A stretch of 64,000 bases of DNA from Papilionanthe hookeriana x Papilionanthe teres (GCA_022702705.1 CM040430.1:80107239-80171238), one strand, 5' to 3'; shown: positions 1 to 12,000, counted from the stretch's first letter. Notes: generated by a model not told the origin, from the sequence alone. Numbers and translations are program-made.

Positions 1-630
1 ACAGCAGCATCTACTGTAGATCTAAGAGAACCTATTAATCCATTATAAAATGTTTGTATATTTAACCAGTCTGGTAAAGCATGATGTGGACACTTTCAAA
101 GAAGTTCTTTAAATCATTCTCATGCTTCATAAATAGTTTCTCCTTCAAATTGAGTAAATGAGGTTATATCGTTTTGAAGTTTTAATAGATCATGTTGCTA
201 ACGAATTTAGCCGCATCTTAGCCTTATCCCTTAAAGAAAAAGGAAAAAGTCTAAGCCTATACTTGAAAGTAGCACAAAGTTCTAGAAAACTTACAAGGTG
301 TAAATTAGGATATTCAGTAGGAGATCCACCAAACTGATTATTTTTGGACCATTTGTATAATTGCAGGTTTATGTTCAAATGAATTTGCTATGCTACAACA
401 GGTATTTGAATGCTTAAATGATTTTCATCAGTTGTAGGGTTGGCATATTCTCTTAAGGGTCTTTGTAAATTTTGATGAACATTTTCTACAATATTTTGTT
501 TCATATTATTTCGAGGTATATAAGTCATTTCTTGCAAATTATGAAATCGTTTTTCTTTTCTAATTTTTCTTACAGTGCGTTCTAATTCAGAATTATAGGG
601 TATTAATCCTTCAGATCCTGAACTTCGCAT
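1..630 (-). pseudogene. Athila-type Ty3/gypsy gag, 5' part, decayed
   Basis: On the minus strand, one frame runs from an ATG at 630 to the window edge and is broken by several stops (first near 387, then about 187 and below). Recognisable plant gypsy capsid segments occur in order: RPLREYANPT near the N-terminus, LRLFPFSLRDKAK in the middle, then QFEGETIYEA, KCPHHALPDWL and IQTFYNGL at the edge. This order and wording is typical of Athila-lineage Gag, which forms the cytoplasmic particle that packages element RNA. It follows a primer-binding site and LTR at higher coordinates, as expected for a minus-strand element. The rest of the element lies outside the window. With so many stops it cannot make full Gag. 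The lineage is recognised from memory of the family, not a search. Confidence 0.85.
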
Positions 631-734
631 AAAAGAAATTAGAAATTATTTTTAATTAATAATAGCAAAAATACTTAAAAAAACATGTATTATAAAATTG
701 TTTATCTTTCTTTTTAATTTTTGTTTACTACTGC

Positions 735-752
735 TCCCCAGCAACGGCGCCA
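735..752 (-). other. Primer-binding site, tRNA-Asp type
   Basis: The plus-strand bases match the 3' end of plant tRNA-Asp (TCCCCGGCAACGGCGCCA) at 17 of 18 positions. On the minus strand this gives the TGGCGCCGTTGC... primer-binding site usual for Athila and Tat elements. It lies six bases from the LTR edge and about 105 bases upstream of the gag ATG. Confidence 0.85.
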
Positions 753-758
753 AAAACT

Positions 759-2566
759 TGACCTGCCGCAATTACGCAAGTAAAATAACTTATAAAATTA
801 TGATCAAACTTGACCCCAAATCAGATTAACTGGCTAATGTATGATAATTAAAGATAAAAGTTTTTATAAATAAATATAAATCATACACTATGGGTACTAC
901 GCAAGTATACGTATCGTTTCAAGTAATATAGGGTTTTCTTTTTAAAAACCCCAAATATCGATCCCACGGGGAAGGCTAAGTAAAAATTAAGAAAGAAAGA
1001 AGAAAATCTATTTAAAATCTAATCAACTAAAGAGCAAAAATATGCAAGTTACTTAAGTAGCATTTGTAAGTAAGAACGTAATCTAAATGCTTTAACAAAA
1101 TAACAAAGATTCATTCCCCATACGAAATATTTCATGATTAGTAAACATCTAAATTAGCTTGAGAACTTTTAGAATAAGGTATTGTGACAAATAGGAGTAT
1201 ATATATTCTTTACCCTATGGTAAGTGTATAAAGAACATTAACTAGTTTTTGAAGATACGACCATGATGGTATTGTTAGTAGTAAGGACGAATTTCTAGGC
1301 TCTCACTTCTAGATTTCCCCCAAGGGTGCCTATGGGCGGGCCTACTAGTGACCCGTCACCTCTTCTTTAACCAAATTGATAGAATTTAGCATGTCACTCT
1401 AAAAACATTCAATTCTACGCCCTTCAAAGATTATCTCCCTATCTATTCGCACTTTCCCCTTTAAGGATTTACCATATATCGTACCAAGGGAAATGTGATA
1501 CATACAAATTAAGAAATCTTAGCCCACGGTCAAATCTTAAAAATTCTCCACATATTTTAACATGACAAGTGATCAAGTTGCAGTGTAAATGAAAATGAGG
1601 TAAAGTATCATCACAATTTATGGAAGAAGAAAAGCAAGTTCTCAAAATTAAATTAAATCCTTAACTAAATCATTTCGTATTCGTAGGGTGAAAGAGAAGA
1701 AGACTACTCAGAAACAATAAGATTCACACCACAAACCATATTTATATAATTAAAATTCAAAGTAAAAATCTTAAGAACCAAATTATAAATACTTATCTGG
1801 AATGATATCCAAGCAATCCTCTGAAGCTTCTCTAACTCCGACTGATATTTACAAGACTCCAACTCCAGCAATCACACTAAAACACTACAAAATCTCACTA
1901 AAGTAAAGTAAATAACGCTCCACGCTCTTTAACTAAATGAGAACACACACCTCTTTCACTCTTACAACACCTACACACTCCAAATAACCACACTTTTGCT
2001 GTAGAATCGTCCTCTATTTATAGAGCTTCAAAAATGACCAGGGGTTGCTTCAGGCACCTCTTCAAAATTCGTCCAAATTTGTTGAATATTCTAGAAAGTA
2101 ACTGTGGCGCCTAGGCGCCAGTCTCCTGCGTGAATGGATGTGTCCCTTCAGGTTTTGAGTCGCACATCTTCGTTGAATAACTGATTCACTGTGTCTATAT
2201 TCATTGTATCTTGTTTATACCATATGAAAATTTGTCCAGAGACTTCTAGATTGTTTCTGAATCATCAATAACCGTCACAAAACCGTCCAAGAATTCTCTA
2301 GATTTTCCTGCTGAGTCTGGTGTATGGGCGCCAGATCTGGCGCCTGGGCACCAGATCAGAGTCATCCTTTTTTTCTTCTTTTCTTTACTTGACTCATTTT
2401 TGCTCTTTTTACTCTTTTTTGACTTTTTTTCTTCATAAACTCATTTTCTTGTACCTGCATTCAAAAACATAATAAATATCTTTCATTAAAGCGTAATATC
2501 CTTATAATATTAGTTAAAAATGATATAAAAATTTAGGTAATTTTTAGGTGGAACAAAAACCCATCA
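759..2566 (-). mobile_element. Athila-type 5' LTR (LTR1)
   Basis: About 1.8 kb. On the minus strand it begins TGATGGG and ends TCA, next to the tRNA-Asp primer site. Around 895-990 it has the block that marks this kind of LTR (GCAAGTATACGTATC, then ATCGATCCCACGGGG on the plus strand). A stretch at 1180-1235 (GTGACAAATAGGAG, then TTTACCCTATGG) recurs in the LTRs at 7981, 34715 and 36949. Two GGCGCC palindrome clusters lie at about 2105-2120 and 2326-2350. No intact partner LTR is in the window. Confidence 0.8.
2013..2024 (-). promoter_or_regulatory. Likely TATA box of LTR1
   Basis: The minus strand reads CTCTATAAATAG inside the LTR, with the putative transcript body (the 759-1900 side) downstream. 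This is a good plant TATA match in a plausible position for the element promoter. The transcription start is not determined. Confidence 0.5.
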
Positions 2567-5500
2567 CCAACTCAAATAATTACCTTAATGGCCTGACCTC
2601 TTGCTCACATAACTACTTAACCACCTCCCTTGGCCTGGCCAGCCTAGTCGCCGAAGAAGCCCAAACAGAGAGCCACCCTACTTGAATCCAAACCCAATTG
2701 CAACCATCCAAGCTGTCTAACCTGGATTGGTCACTGGTGCCTCACTGCCTTCCACCTAAGCAACTGGTTCCACCCACCAGCAAGCCCTGAGCTCCCCCCG
2801 TTGGCCATGGCAATAAATTGAGCTCCTCACGGCTAAAAGAAAGGACGCACTGAACCTTAGCGAAGCCCTGCCAAAATATTTCCAGAGCTTTTATGAACTC
2901 CCTTAGGTGCAACCCCACTGTACTCCAGACCTAATCCTCATTGCCCTGAGCCAATTTCTCAAGCCAATTCCTTGTCGGAAACAGCCAAACAGAACAAAAT
3001 CCACCACACCTCCACATTGCCTCAAGCTTAAAAATAATTTGCCCCTTACCATCCTCTCACCAAACGAAGACAATCCCCCACAAAAGCTCTATCACAGAGC
3101 CTCTCCATCCCAGACTTCCCTCAGACCCAGAATTGCCACCTGATCGAGTTTTGGTGCAGACCCGACAAGAGACTAAATTAGTGCTTGGAGTAGCTTCGCG
3201 AGGTCCTTACGAAAATGCTTAACACTTCTCAAACTAAGGTGAAGAGCTCTTCCCCTAACCTAAGCTTTGTTTGATTATACATGCATGTACATTATATTTC
3301 ATACCGTATAAATCTTATAGATGGGTTTGTCTAGGTTAGATGAGTATATATAAACAAACCACACTTAATTTGGTTGAGTTTAGCTCGAAATATTAAGGTT
3401 TGAGTGTGGACGGCTTATGGATTAGGTCATTTGGGTACGAAGAGCAGATGTCCATTCACGCGTGTATCGAATCAACTGGCTAGATGGCATCAAACGAGCT
3501 CTTGTTATATAAAGCTCGGGTCTGACTCAGATGGCGGCGTTTAGTAGTGTGGAGACGCGTGGAGTTTCAAAGCGCCATAGGTTGAGCTCGCTGTCGCGTG
3601 GATAAATAGAAAATTAGGATTTTTTGGAATTATTTAACTTATTCTACCTTAGAAAATGCATAACTTTGTATAGAAAATCACATAAATAAAATAAAAATAC
3701 CCTAATGCTTAGTGAATAGAGGAGAACAATATGGAAATAAATTTGAAGTTATTTGCATGTTTTTTATTTGTAATTAATTAAATACAATAAATCATATTTA
3801 AGACATAATTCACTCTAAATATTTCACCATGACATGTGGTTTGGAGGACTTAAAGGCCCTGTGGTTAGGGATCTTCCCTGATTTTTCCTAGGTCAAGGGG
3901 CATCTCTAACCAGAGATCCCTAATTTCAAAGCTAATCCCCTTTGTTTTAGTATAAAAATTATAATAATTAAAATATTAAAAAAAATACATAACTTATTTT
4001 GGTAGGTTCACTGTAGTCAGAAGACCCTAGGAAAAATATAAAATGGGTTTGAATAATTAATAATGACACTAATGGTAATTAACTCATTAAAATCATTTAA
4101 AAATTAAATAATTAAAATAAAAATGTAAAGAATATGAAAATAATTCTCCACTATTAAAAACAAATAAAGGAGCTCCCCAAAAAAATTTGAAGTTAACTCG
4201 AATTAATCTACCGACTAAAATTAATTTTTCAAGTTAAATGACATTTTTATGGAATTAAAATAAATAAAATATTTAAAATATAAGTCAAAAAATCATGAAA
4301 TTGATTTTGGGAGCACTTAACAACCAAAGGAACATATGAAAAATAAAATTGGAATCAATACAAATATTTCACTTTTTAGATTATTTTTAATATTTAAATA
4401 ATTATAAATTATTTAAAATAACAAAATTTACATAAATATTAAAATCCATCAAAATGTCAAAATTGTTCTCATGATCATTTGGGAGAAATTAAAATAATCT
4501 TTCTAACTTTCTAAGTGAATATATTGATTTTTAAAGTCTTAAAATAATTTTTAAAGGCTAAAAATGAATTTTTCTTAATTTTACACTAAAATAATTCCAA
4601 TAATTAAAATATAAATCGTAAAATTATGAAATTTGTTTCTTTGTGTTCCCTGACTTTAGAGAGATTTAAGAAAAATATAAAACTTAATTTTCCACTTAAA
4701 TAATATTTTATATTTAATTAACACTCAAAATAAATAAATAATTCTATCAGTTAAATTAAAACTTAAAAAATCATTAATCTTGGTCCAGGTAGTCCTCTAA
4801 CCTAGGTAAACCTTCAATAATTTTGTTAAGGACAGATAATTTACTTTGGCTAGGTTATTGAATTAACATTAAAAATCCCTTTTTTGCATTAGAATAATTA
4901 TAAAAATTAAATTAAAATAAAAATAAATCACATTCTCCTCTGATTTTTAATTGACCCACGAGTGGGGCATCATAAAAACTTCAAAGTTATTTGAGTTGAA
5001 TTTAATGAATTATGAAGTGAAAAGCCTTAAGAACAAATATATAATTTTGAAATTTAATCCTTGATTAAATATTTTGGCCTAATCAAAGGGAAATAGGTAA
5101 TGAGTGATCACAATTGACACATATATATGATTAAAATACAAGGGATTTAATGGTAGAAACTAATCTCACATTTTCCACTCAAACGATAAAATTGCAATTT
5201 CCTAAATTATTATGATTTGGATGAAAATCAAATTTAAATGATTCTAAGGTGAGTGGTTTAACTTCGGAAGAAAATAATTCACCAATTTAGAACCCCCTTA
5301 TCAATGATGAAATGATAACTGAATATTTGATAAGGATTAAAAATATCACATAACTTAGTTTTCCTAAAATTACAATCCACACAATAAGTTTTAAGGGCTC
5401 AGTAGTGAATTAGGTTTAATCAATATTTGACTTAATGAGGTTTAGAAAATAAAATATAATCAAAACTAAACACATTGGAACACTACAAGCCTAACTCTAA

Positions 5501-7330
5501 ATTGATTGGCTAAGTCTCATAATAAAAAAAAATTGCCCCTAAGGCCTTCACCCACATAATTCATAAATGAAATATGAAGTGATGGTTGCCCCACTCATCG
5601 GGATAATTAAAACATCAAGATTCATTAAGCATAAGGGTATGATTCTGGATGAATTATTTAGCAAGTATAATAAGTTCAAATGAACTCAAGACGATTCAAA
5701 AGATTGTGAAATGTCCAGGGTATTACCGTGGGCCCCTTCATAATCTTCTAGATATTTTGGAGGGCAACTGAATTTATTATAATTTGCTAAAAAAGGAAAT
5801 TCTTCAAATGAACAATTAAGAATCTACCAAGTTATGACATAGGAATTGGTAAGTACACTTTAAACCGGTTTTTCCTATTTTCTAGCATGTAATTTTAAAT
5901 TCTCTGCAAAATTATATATACAATGCAAAGGCTAAACTTTCACATGGAGTGCGAGAAGAGGACTGGTACTCATTTACATTTTATGTATTGCAATTTCCTT
6001 TGTTTACATTATTGCACTTTACTTTCAGTAATTTTTGCAAAACCAAAACTTGCATGTCAAAACTAAGACTTTAGGATAGCCACAAAACCAAAACAAATAT
6101 CAAATCAAATTCACTGCCACAAAAAAACACTCAAAATTTAATCACAAACAAAACAAAAATTACAATTGTAACTAAATTAAAACGTCTCTATCGGATGATC
6201 GGGAATCTCTCGGAGGAGTCAACCTACGATTGCTTACGAGATTTCTTATGATTTGAGTGAAATTACTGAATTCATTTAGTTGAATTTGGTAAATTCATCT
6301 GGACTAAGTAAATATGAAAAAAAATAGTAGTGTAGAAACGAGGGAACCGTGGAATCCTAACCGGTGTCGCTATAATTAACTTGAATATTCCCCTAATAAG
6401 ACATTATGACACCTCAATTTAAACATCTCTAAAACAAGACGCTTCCCTCATCTCTTCAGTTTGACACTTCTAAAATTATACCCGCTACAATGAAGAGCTT
6501 GGAGCATACACAGTGGGCAGCACAGTCATCTTCAACAGCAAAATTTGTTCTTAGAAATAAACAAAAAACCATAGAACTTCTAGGTAGTTTACCTAGTGCA
6601 ATATAAACCCCTCACTTTATCTCTTTAGGCCTTTGCACCTCGTGCAATATAAGCGCTAAACTCTTCTTCAGATTTTGAGGTTGTCTTCGGATATGATATA
6701 AATCCTCCTATCTTCCAGGCTATTCACATTATCGGTATCAAGTGAATGTAATCCTTAAATAATAAAGTTGACAGGATGAAATATTAAATAATTATCTTAA
6801 ATTGAAGCCAAACAATATGATAGTTTTGGAAATCACCAAGATTTTTTTTGGAGCTATGTTTTCCCATAGCTCTCTCTTCCTTTGGATTCCTACAATAAGT
6901 ATTCCAAACTTGAGCCACTCACCTATTGGATTTCATACTACCATATTATCTTAAAGATCCTACCTTTTATAAGTCATGAAAATAATATTTCCTAATATAT
7001 ATCAAGAGTTTTCTTAAGTGACTCTGGTTATCTAAGATGTAATTAACTATAAAGGCTTGCCTTATAGGAAACTTTAAAACCCCAGATTAATATAAATCCT
7101 ATCTAGTTGCTTTATACTATGTAGGTGAAATTGTCAGTCAACATAAATGATTCGCAGACTAAACGGATGTCATGGATTCAATAGTTTATATAATCAAGCC
7201 ACACCGCCAAGCAATGTCTTCATTCTTCGGGATAGATACATGACTTGTGGTGTAATGTTTGATTATTTAAACTACTGCATATATGAGATCAGTTTGATTT
7301 CATATTTTTAAAATTAAAATAATATTTTCT

Positions 7331-7391
<61 letters not shown>

Positions 7392-7440
7392 TTATTTATT
7401 TATATAAATTAAAAACCCTAACAAATTTTAACGACCGACA
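2567..7440 (-). mobile_element. Giant LTR-like repeat (family L), copy 1, 3' end cut off by LTR1
   Basis: This stretch aligns by eye, in reverse, with 58807-64000. Anchors include the GGGCAGCAC block at about 6510 (partner about 59720), GATGATCGGGAAT at about 6195 (partner about 60025), and a GC-rich block at 3430-3610 (partner about 62955-63130). The edge at 7440 is sharp and reads ...GACCGACA, so the element begins TGTCGGTC on its own strand. The other end is lost where the Athila LTR starts at 2566. It contains no convincing coding frame. The size and TG start suggest a very long LTR, but no primer site or polypurine tract was found, so the class is inferred. Confidence 0.65.
7334..7386. 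repeat. (TA)n microsatellite
   Basis: About 50 bases of TA dinucleotides followed by a few TTTA units, inside the family L copy close to its 5' edge. The other family L copies lack a long array here, so it looks like an expansion specific to this copy. Confidence 0.9.
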
Positions 7441-7444
7441 CTTC

Positions 7445-7975
7445 ACAATTGAAACACAATTTAAATTTAAACCTAATTTATCAAGTTTCTTCAAAATAAA
7501 AGTAACCTATGAAGTTAAGATGGCTAAGAAAACATCATTATCATGGACATTAGCAATCTTCTCAGGATGAATCTCTTTGAAGACCATAAAAAGCATTAGT
7601 TAACATTCTTCAATCAATATATTAACCTCATCAAATAGTTTTAACATTCATAACCCATAAATGCAACATCTATTATAGACCTTAATGATCTAAGTAGCCT
7701 ATTATAAAATATTTGAATAATAAGTCACTCTTATGGGCACGGTGTGGGCATTTCTTAATGGATCCATAAAATTCTCTCAAGACTCATATTTAAATTCAAT
7801 GTCAAACTGAGTGAAAGAAGTGATGTCACCCCTAAATTTTACAGTTTTTAAAAGTGAGAAATATTTTTATAAGAATTTTTTAGCTAAATTAATCTAAGAT
7901 TTAATGGATCTAGAGACTGAGTTCAACCACATGTTTAACTTATCTCTTAAAGAAAATAGAATAACCAAAGTTTGA
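7445..7975 (-). pseudogene. Athila gag fragment, heavily decayed
   Basis: The minus strand parallels the gag at 1-235. Shared stretches include CTTATC.CTTAAAGAAAA, the segment read as IQIFYNRLLRSLRS against IQTFYNGLIGSLRS, and the surrounding spacing. It is full of stops. It lies between the end of a family L copy (7440) and an Athila LTR (7981), with no primer site between gag and LTR. About 500 bases present in the better copy at 1-758 are therefore missing. It may be the remnant of an older Athila copy into which the neighbours inserted, or the scar of an LTR recombination. Confidence 0.6.
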
Positions 7976-7980
7976 TGATG

Positions 7981-9360
7981 GGTGATTTTTTTTATGCAAG
8001 TGTACATATTGCTTTAATTGTATTGGACTTTTTGAGTCTGGATTGTCGATCCCACAAAGAACGAGGGAATTAGACTTAGGAAAAGTTCTAGTCTACTATG
8101 TTTCGTTCTTAGCTTGGAAAATAAACTAGGCTAAAGTTTTACTATCTTGTCATATTGTAATGCAAACTAATGTAAAGGTTTAATACTATAGAAATTCTAC
8201 TTCACCTAGTTGGATTGGTGATTATCAATTTATGAAGTTACCCTCCAATGATATAAATGGAATGTAAGAAATGATGAAATGCAAATTGTAAATGTGGATA
8301 GTGACAAATAGGAGAAACTCTCTTCTTTACCCTCTCACGAGTGTATAAAAAAGATTAGTTAAAATGACTTCAATTCCTTAAATCCCGTTTTGAACCCATC
8401 TAAGATTATTCCCTAACATTTACATATCCCTATGAAGTGCATCCACTTAAACTCCATAGTTCAACGTCACTAACCTACTTGTTCTACCATAGCTCTCCCG
8501 AGTCATTCTGGATCACAAAACATTTTAATTATTCATTGGCCTGAATGAAGAGTAAATGAAGACTAGAAGGCTAATCATCACATTAAAAATTTGAAAATAA
8601 TTTTGAAAGCATTTTTTCACTCCTACATATCCACTGATTCACCACAAGGAAAGGTAAAAAAGAACTACTCAAAAAGCATAGAGAAAACACCACAAAACTT
8701 CATTAAAACACAAGAGATTTCACTAAATAATTTTGCTTACAGAAATACAAGAAATTCAACACATAATACTTATCTTTCTCCCCTTTAAAAAGCTTTGAGA
8801 ATGCTCCACCAAAGATTTCCCAAATCCTTGTTGCCCTCCTGTAGACTCTTCTCACTTTACAACTCAAAACTCTCCAAATCCCTCACTTAGACTCACTTTT
8901 CTCTATCCAACAACCTCTCTTACATACCTCCAGGTTAGCACTCCATTTCGCTCCTTATGACTTAGTTTAAATCACTCTTAAGTGGACGGAACAACTCCCC
9001 ATATCACAGGGATGAATTGAACAAAACCGCCTCAGGCAGTTTCCGGTGCCTAGGTGCTAGTCTCTTGGTTTGGCTGGTTAGGCATGGGCTCCTAGGCGCC
9101 TAAGCACCCAATGGATGGCACCTAAGTGCTAACCTCTCGGGTTCCCAAGGCTGGGATTGTCACCTAGTCTCCAGTCTGTTGCAGTCTCTTTAGCTCCAAG
9201 TCTCCTCTACTTCACTCCATGTTTCATCCACTTTGCTCCACTTGAAATACATGTATCTGCAAGAAAAACAAAAAAAAAAAGATATATATTTTTTAAGAGC
9301 AGTTTCATCCATAAAAATGTGAAAAATATAAAGGAATTGAAGCATTTTTTCTACACATCA
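7981..9360 (-). mobile_element. Athila-type 3' LTR (LTR2)
   Basis: On the minus strand it starts TGATGTG directly after a polypurine tract, which marks it as the 3' LTR of the element whose interior extends to about 17418. Shared landmarks with LTR1 are ATGCAAGTGTAC and GATCCCACAAAGAACG (about 8000-8065), GTGACAAATAGGAG (about 8303), and a GGCGCC cluster (9090-9103). At about 1.38 kb it is shorter and more diverged than LTR1. The edge at 7981 is approximate. Confidence 0.7.
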
Positions 9361-9375
9361 AAATCCCTCAAACTT
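9361..9375 (-). promoter_or_regulatory. Polypurine tract before LTR2
   Basis: The minus strand reads AAGTTTGAGGGATTT just before TGATGTG, preceded by TTACTTGAGTACAAGTAA. This matches the ACTTGAGGGCAAGTA...AAGTTTGGGGGAG layout seen before Athila 3' LTRs, including the one at 54391 here. It primes plus-strand DNA synthesis. Confidence 0.7.
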
Positions 9376-9929
9376 AAAAGTTACTTGTACTCAAGTAACA
9401 CTAGAATATTAATACCAAATTATTTTAATTTGAAGGAGTGGGTTTCATTAAAATTATCAACAATTTGGCCTCAAAAAATTTAAAGTGTAAGATTAAGGTA
9501 CTTCTAGTAAAAAGTCTAGTTTTAGGGTGTAAGAAACCTTGCATTCAATTAAGAAAACATGAATTCCTCTTTACTCCAAAAAGTAATGATCACTTGCTAA
9601 ACATAGTATCTTAGATGGTAGAAATACAGAATTGAAACACTCCTTTTAAAATGATTTACTTATACTTCTTAAATATTAGGAAGCTTAGTTGTGTGATGAT
9701 GTTTTAAATTTAAAAAGAATCTAGTGAAACCAATTTTTGATAAAGCTTCTTCTCAAGCTTCTTATCACTTTTTATTTTATTTTTTAATCGTTTTCTTGTT
9801 TTAAGATGTAGATTTCAATCCTCAGCATAATCATATAAGGATCATTATATCTGGATAGACATTTTAACAAATTTAAATTCCACTATCATATCTCTAAAGT
9901 AAAGCACACCACTCTCATCCACTTTTCAA

Positions 9930-10577
9930 GTTTTTCAAAAGTTAAGAAGTATTAGATGAAAATATGATTTTATGAAAGCTCGATTCTTCTTAAGTTTATA
10001 TCTATGTGTACCTAATTTGGCAAATAGATGACTCTTTTCAAAAATAAATAGTCAATTCATTTTTTCTACATATTGAACAACAAGTTAAGTTCACACTAAT
10101 CTAGTCTCCTTTAAATAGAATTTAATATAAAGAAACTATGTATTTCCTTTTCATACTTTGTGATAATTTCAAATTTAACTCCATATTCCTCGAATCTGCT
10201 AAAATGTCAATTCAAACACAAGTTACTGAGGACAAATATATTTAAACTTTTAAAAGTTTTCAAAAGTTAAGAAGTATTAGTTGAAAATATGATTTTATAG
10301 AGGCTCAATTCTTATTAAATTTATATCTAAGTGTACCTAACAAATATAATAATCTTTTCAAAAATAAATAGTCAATTTATTTTTTTCTACATGTTTGAAC
10401 TACAAGTTAACTTCACACTAGTCTAGTCTCATTTACATAGAATTTAATATAAAAAAAACTTTCCTTTCCAAACTTTGTGATAATTTCTAATGTAACTCCA
10501 CATTCCCCAAATATGCTAAAACATATCAATTCAAATACAGATTATTGATTGAGGACAAATATATGTAAGCTTTTAAA
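9930..10577. repeat. Tandem duplication, two ~325-bp units
   Basis: Units at about 9930-10254 and 10255-10577 are clearly alike. Both carry TTTTCAAAAGTTAAGAAG, TTTTCAAAAATAAATAGTCAA, TTTAATATAAA and GAGGACAAATATAT in the same order. They lie in the Athila 3' untranslated region between pol and the 3' LTR. No coding potential is seen. Confidence 0.8.
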
Positions 10578-10938
10578 AGATTTTTCTCCCCCAATTAATT
10601 TTTATTATATTGAACAATTTAAAACATGAATATAAACGGGGAGAAAATAGCATTGAAATACTTCCTACCACATGTGTACCATCAAGGTGAACAGGTATAT
10701 ACAACACACAGAAATGAAGTAGTAAGTAAATTAAAGCTAAAAGGATAGAAATAAAACTATATAGAGAAAGTTCAAATATTACAATAGATAAATACAACTA
10801 AGTCGGCAACAATAAATATAAACTAATTAAAGGAGTTCAGGAATAACATGAGAAAATAACAAATAAGTTCAATACATCCATATCATAAAAAATAAAAATA
10901 ATATCCAATACATCCACAAAAGATAAAGAAAACTACTC

Positions 10939-11103
10939 CTAATCCTCGTCATCATCATCATCGTCTTCTACTTCCTCGCCATCATCTTCTTCCATCAGCC
11001 AGATGTGCTGATATATCTGGTAAGGTGCATATACTGGGAATTCCACTAGGTTATCCCCACCGATCCACTGATTCCTTCTATACATCTCCAGTTCAGCATC
11101 TTA
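10939..11103 (-). pseudogene. C-terminal end of an unidentified ORF with acidic tail
   Basis: The minus-strand frame ends at a TAG at 10939-10941. Its tail is very acidic (EEDDGEEVEDDDDDDED), preceded by a Tyr/Trp-rich stretch containing QWIGGDNLVEFPVYAPY and QIYQHIW. The frame opens straight out of the end of a family L fragment at 11105, so its N-terminal part is missing. It could be the end of an Athila env-like ORF, which sits in this position between pol and the 3' LTR, or an unrelated retroelement or host protein. I do not recognise it. The coherent codon pattern makes it more than a chance frame. Confidence 0.4.
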
Positions 11104-11104
11104 G

Positions 11105-11225
11105 TGTTGACATTACTTTTGGTTGAGGTCTAGTCTCTTTTTATAATAACCTAGGGTCTAGCCATAGGACTTTCCTAGTGAGTATCTTAGAGGACTAGCA
11201 ATGGAATCCTCAGGAAACAACCTAA
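11105..11225 (-). mobile_element. Family L fragment, 3' terminal ~120 bp
   Basis: It matches the reverse complement of about 53530-53642: GAGGTCTA, GGATCTAGCC against GGGTCTAGCC, and AGGACTTTCCTA in the same order. It ends in TGTTGAC on the plus strand, the inverse of the family terminus GTCAACA. It lies between the acidic-tail ORF and a LINE ORF1 scrap. Confidence 0.55.
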
Positions 11226-11226
11226 A

Positions 11227-12000
11227 TCATTCGTCTTCAATTTGATCAAACATCCTACGAGAACCACAATAATATGATTTTTGCTCCATGGCCACCAGTT
11301 GCCAATAGCCATTATGGGCAGTTCCTATCCAAATTTCTTCAAATTCAGGAAGGGTGATATCCCTCTCAACCAAGATTCTTGCTGGTGAAGGTCTAGTTAG
11401 ATTGAAAGTAGGCACATCTAACTTCATAGGTCTACCAAATATTTTCCCAAGGGAGAATAAGATTTGGTGATTGAATAGATGGAGTATAAGGCCAGGGAAT
11501 TTGAATCAAATTGCCACTATAGGAGGTTCTTGACTAGGGTCAAAATTAGTTGACCATTTTAATAGTTTAATGAACTTTCCATAAATCTTTATGTACTTTA
11601 TTATAAAATTTTACCATAACCATGTTCCTTTGAAAGTTGAATCATCACATGTCTTCCATCAATATTAGTTCCATTTTGGGATGCCCTAGTTGAAATTTCC
11701 TACAAGAGTAAACTTGCAAGAATCTACCAAGGAGGATACTTCTTGCTCAAAGATAAATACGGGTAGGTTTGACCTCTTTTTTGCTTGCCCATTTTACAAA
11801 GTTAAACACACCTTTCCCTTCAAATGTATTATGGTATTTCTGAGGGAAGATTGGGCTATCAACATTGTAAAAATGGCATGTTGTGCAACAACTTCAACAA
11901 AAGTAGCATTTTTAATGTCAAGTGAGTCATCATCAAGGAGGATAGGAGAAGCCAACTAAAGCAATATAATGAAATAGTACCAATGGAACAATACCCAGGT
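11227..12000 (-). pseudogene. L1 LINE ORF1 fragment (DUF4283 region and start of zinc knuckle)
   Basis: The minus strand parallels ORF1 of the LINE at 43021-43935. Its MKLDVP...ARILVERDITLPEF and WIGTAHNGYWQ match LKLDIP...ARFLVERDITQPY and WLGTANNGYWQ there. Homology in other frames continues up to about 11990 through the DUF4283-type RNA-binding region. After the first zinc-knuckle cysteine (YYCGS) the match stops, so the fragment is cut before the rest of the knuckle and all of ORF2. It is embedded in the 3' region of an Athila element and has frameshifts. It cannot act alone. Confidence 0.75.

Noticed and set aside
2907..3143. 78-codon plus-strand ORF rich in Pro and Ser
   Set aside because: It lies inside a family L copy, has no family resemblance, and the homologous part of copy 7 does not keep the frame.
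11690..11959. 89-codon plus-strand ORF
   Set aside because: It is antisense to the LINE ORF1 fragment, which explains its openness.
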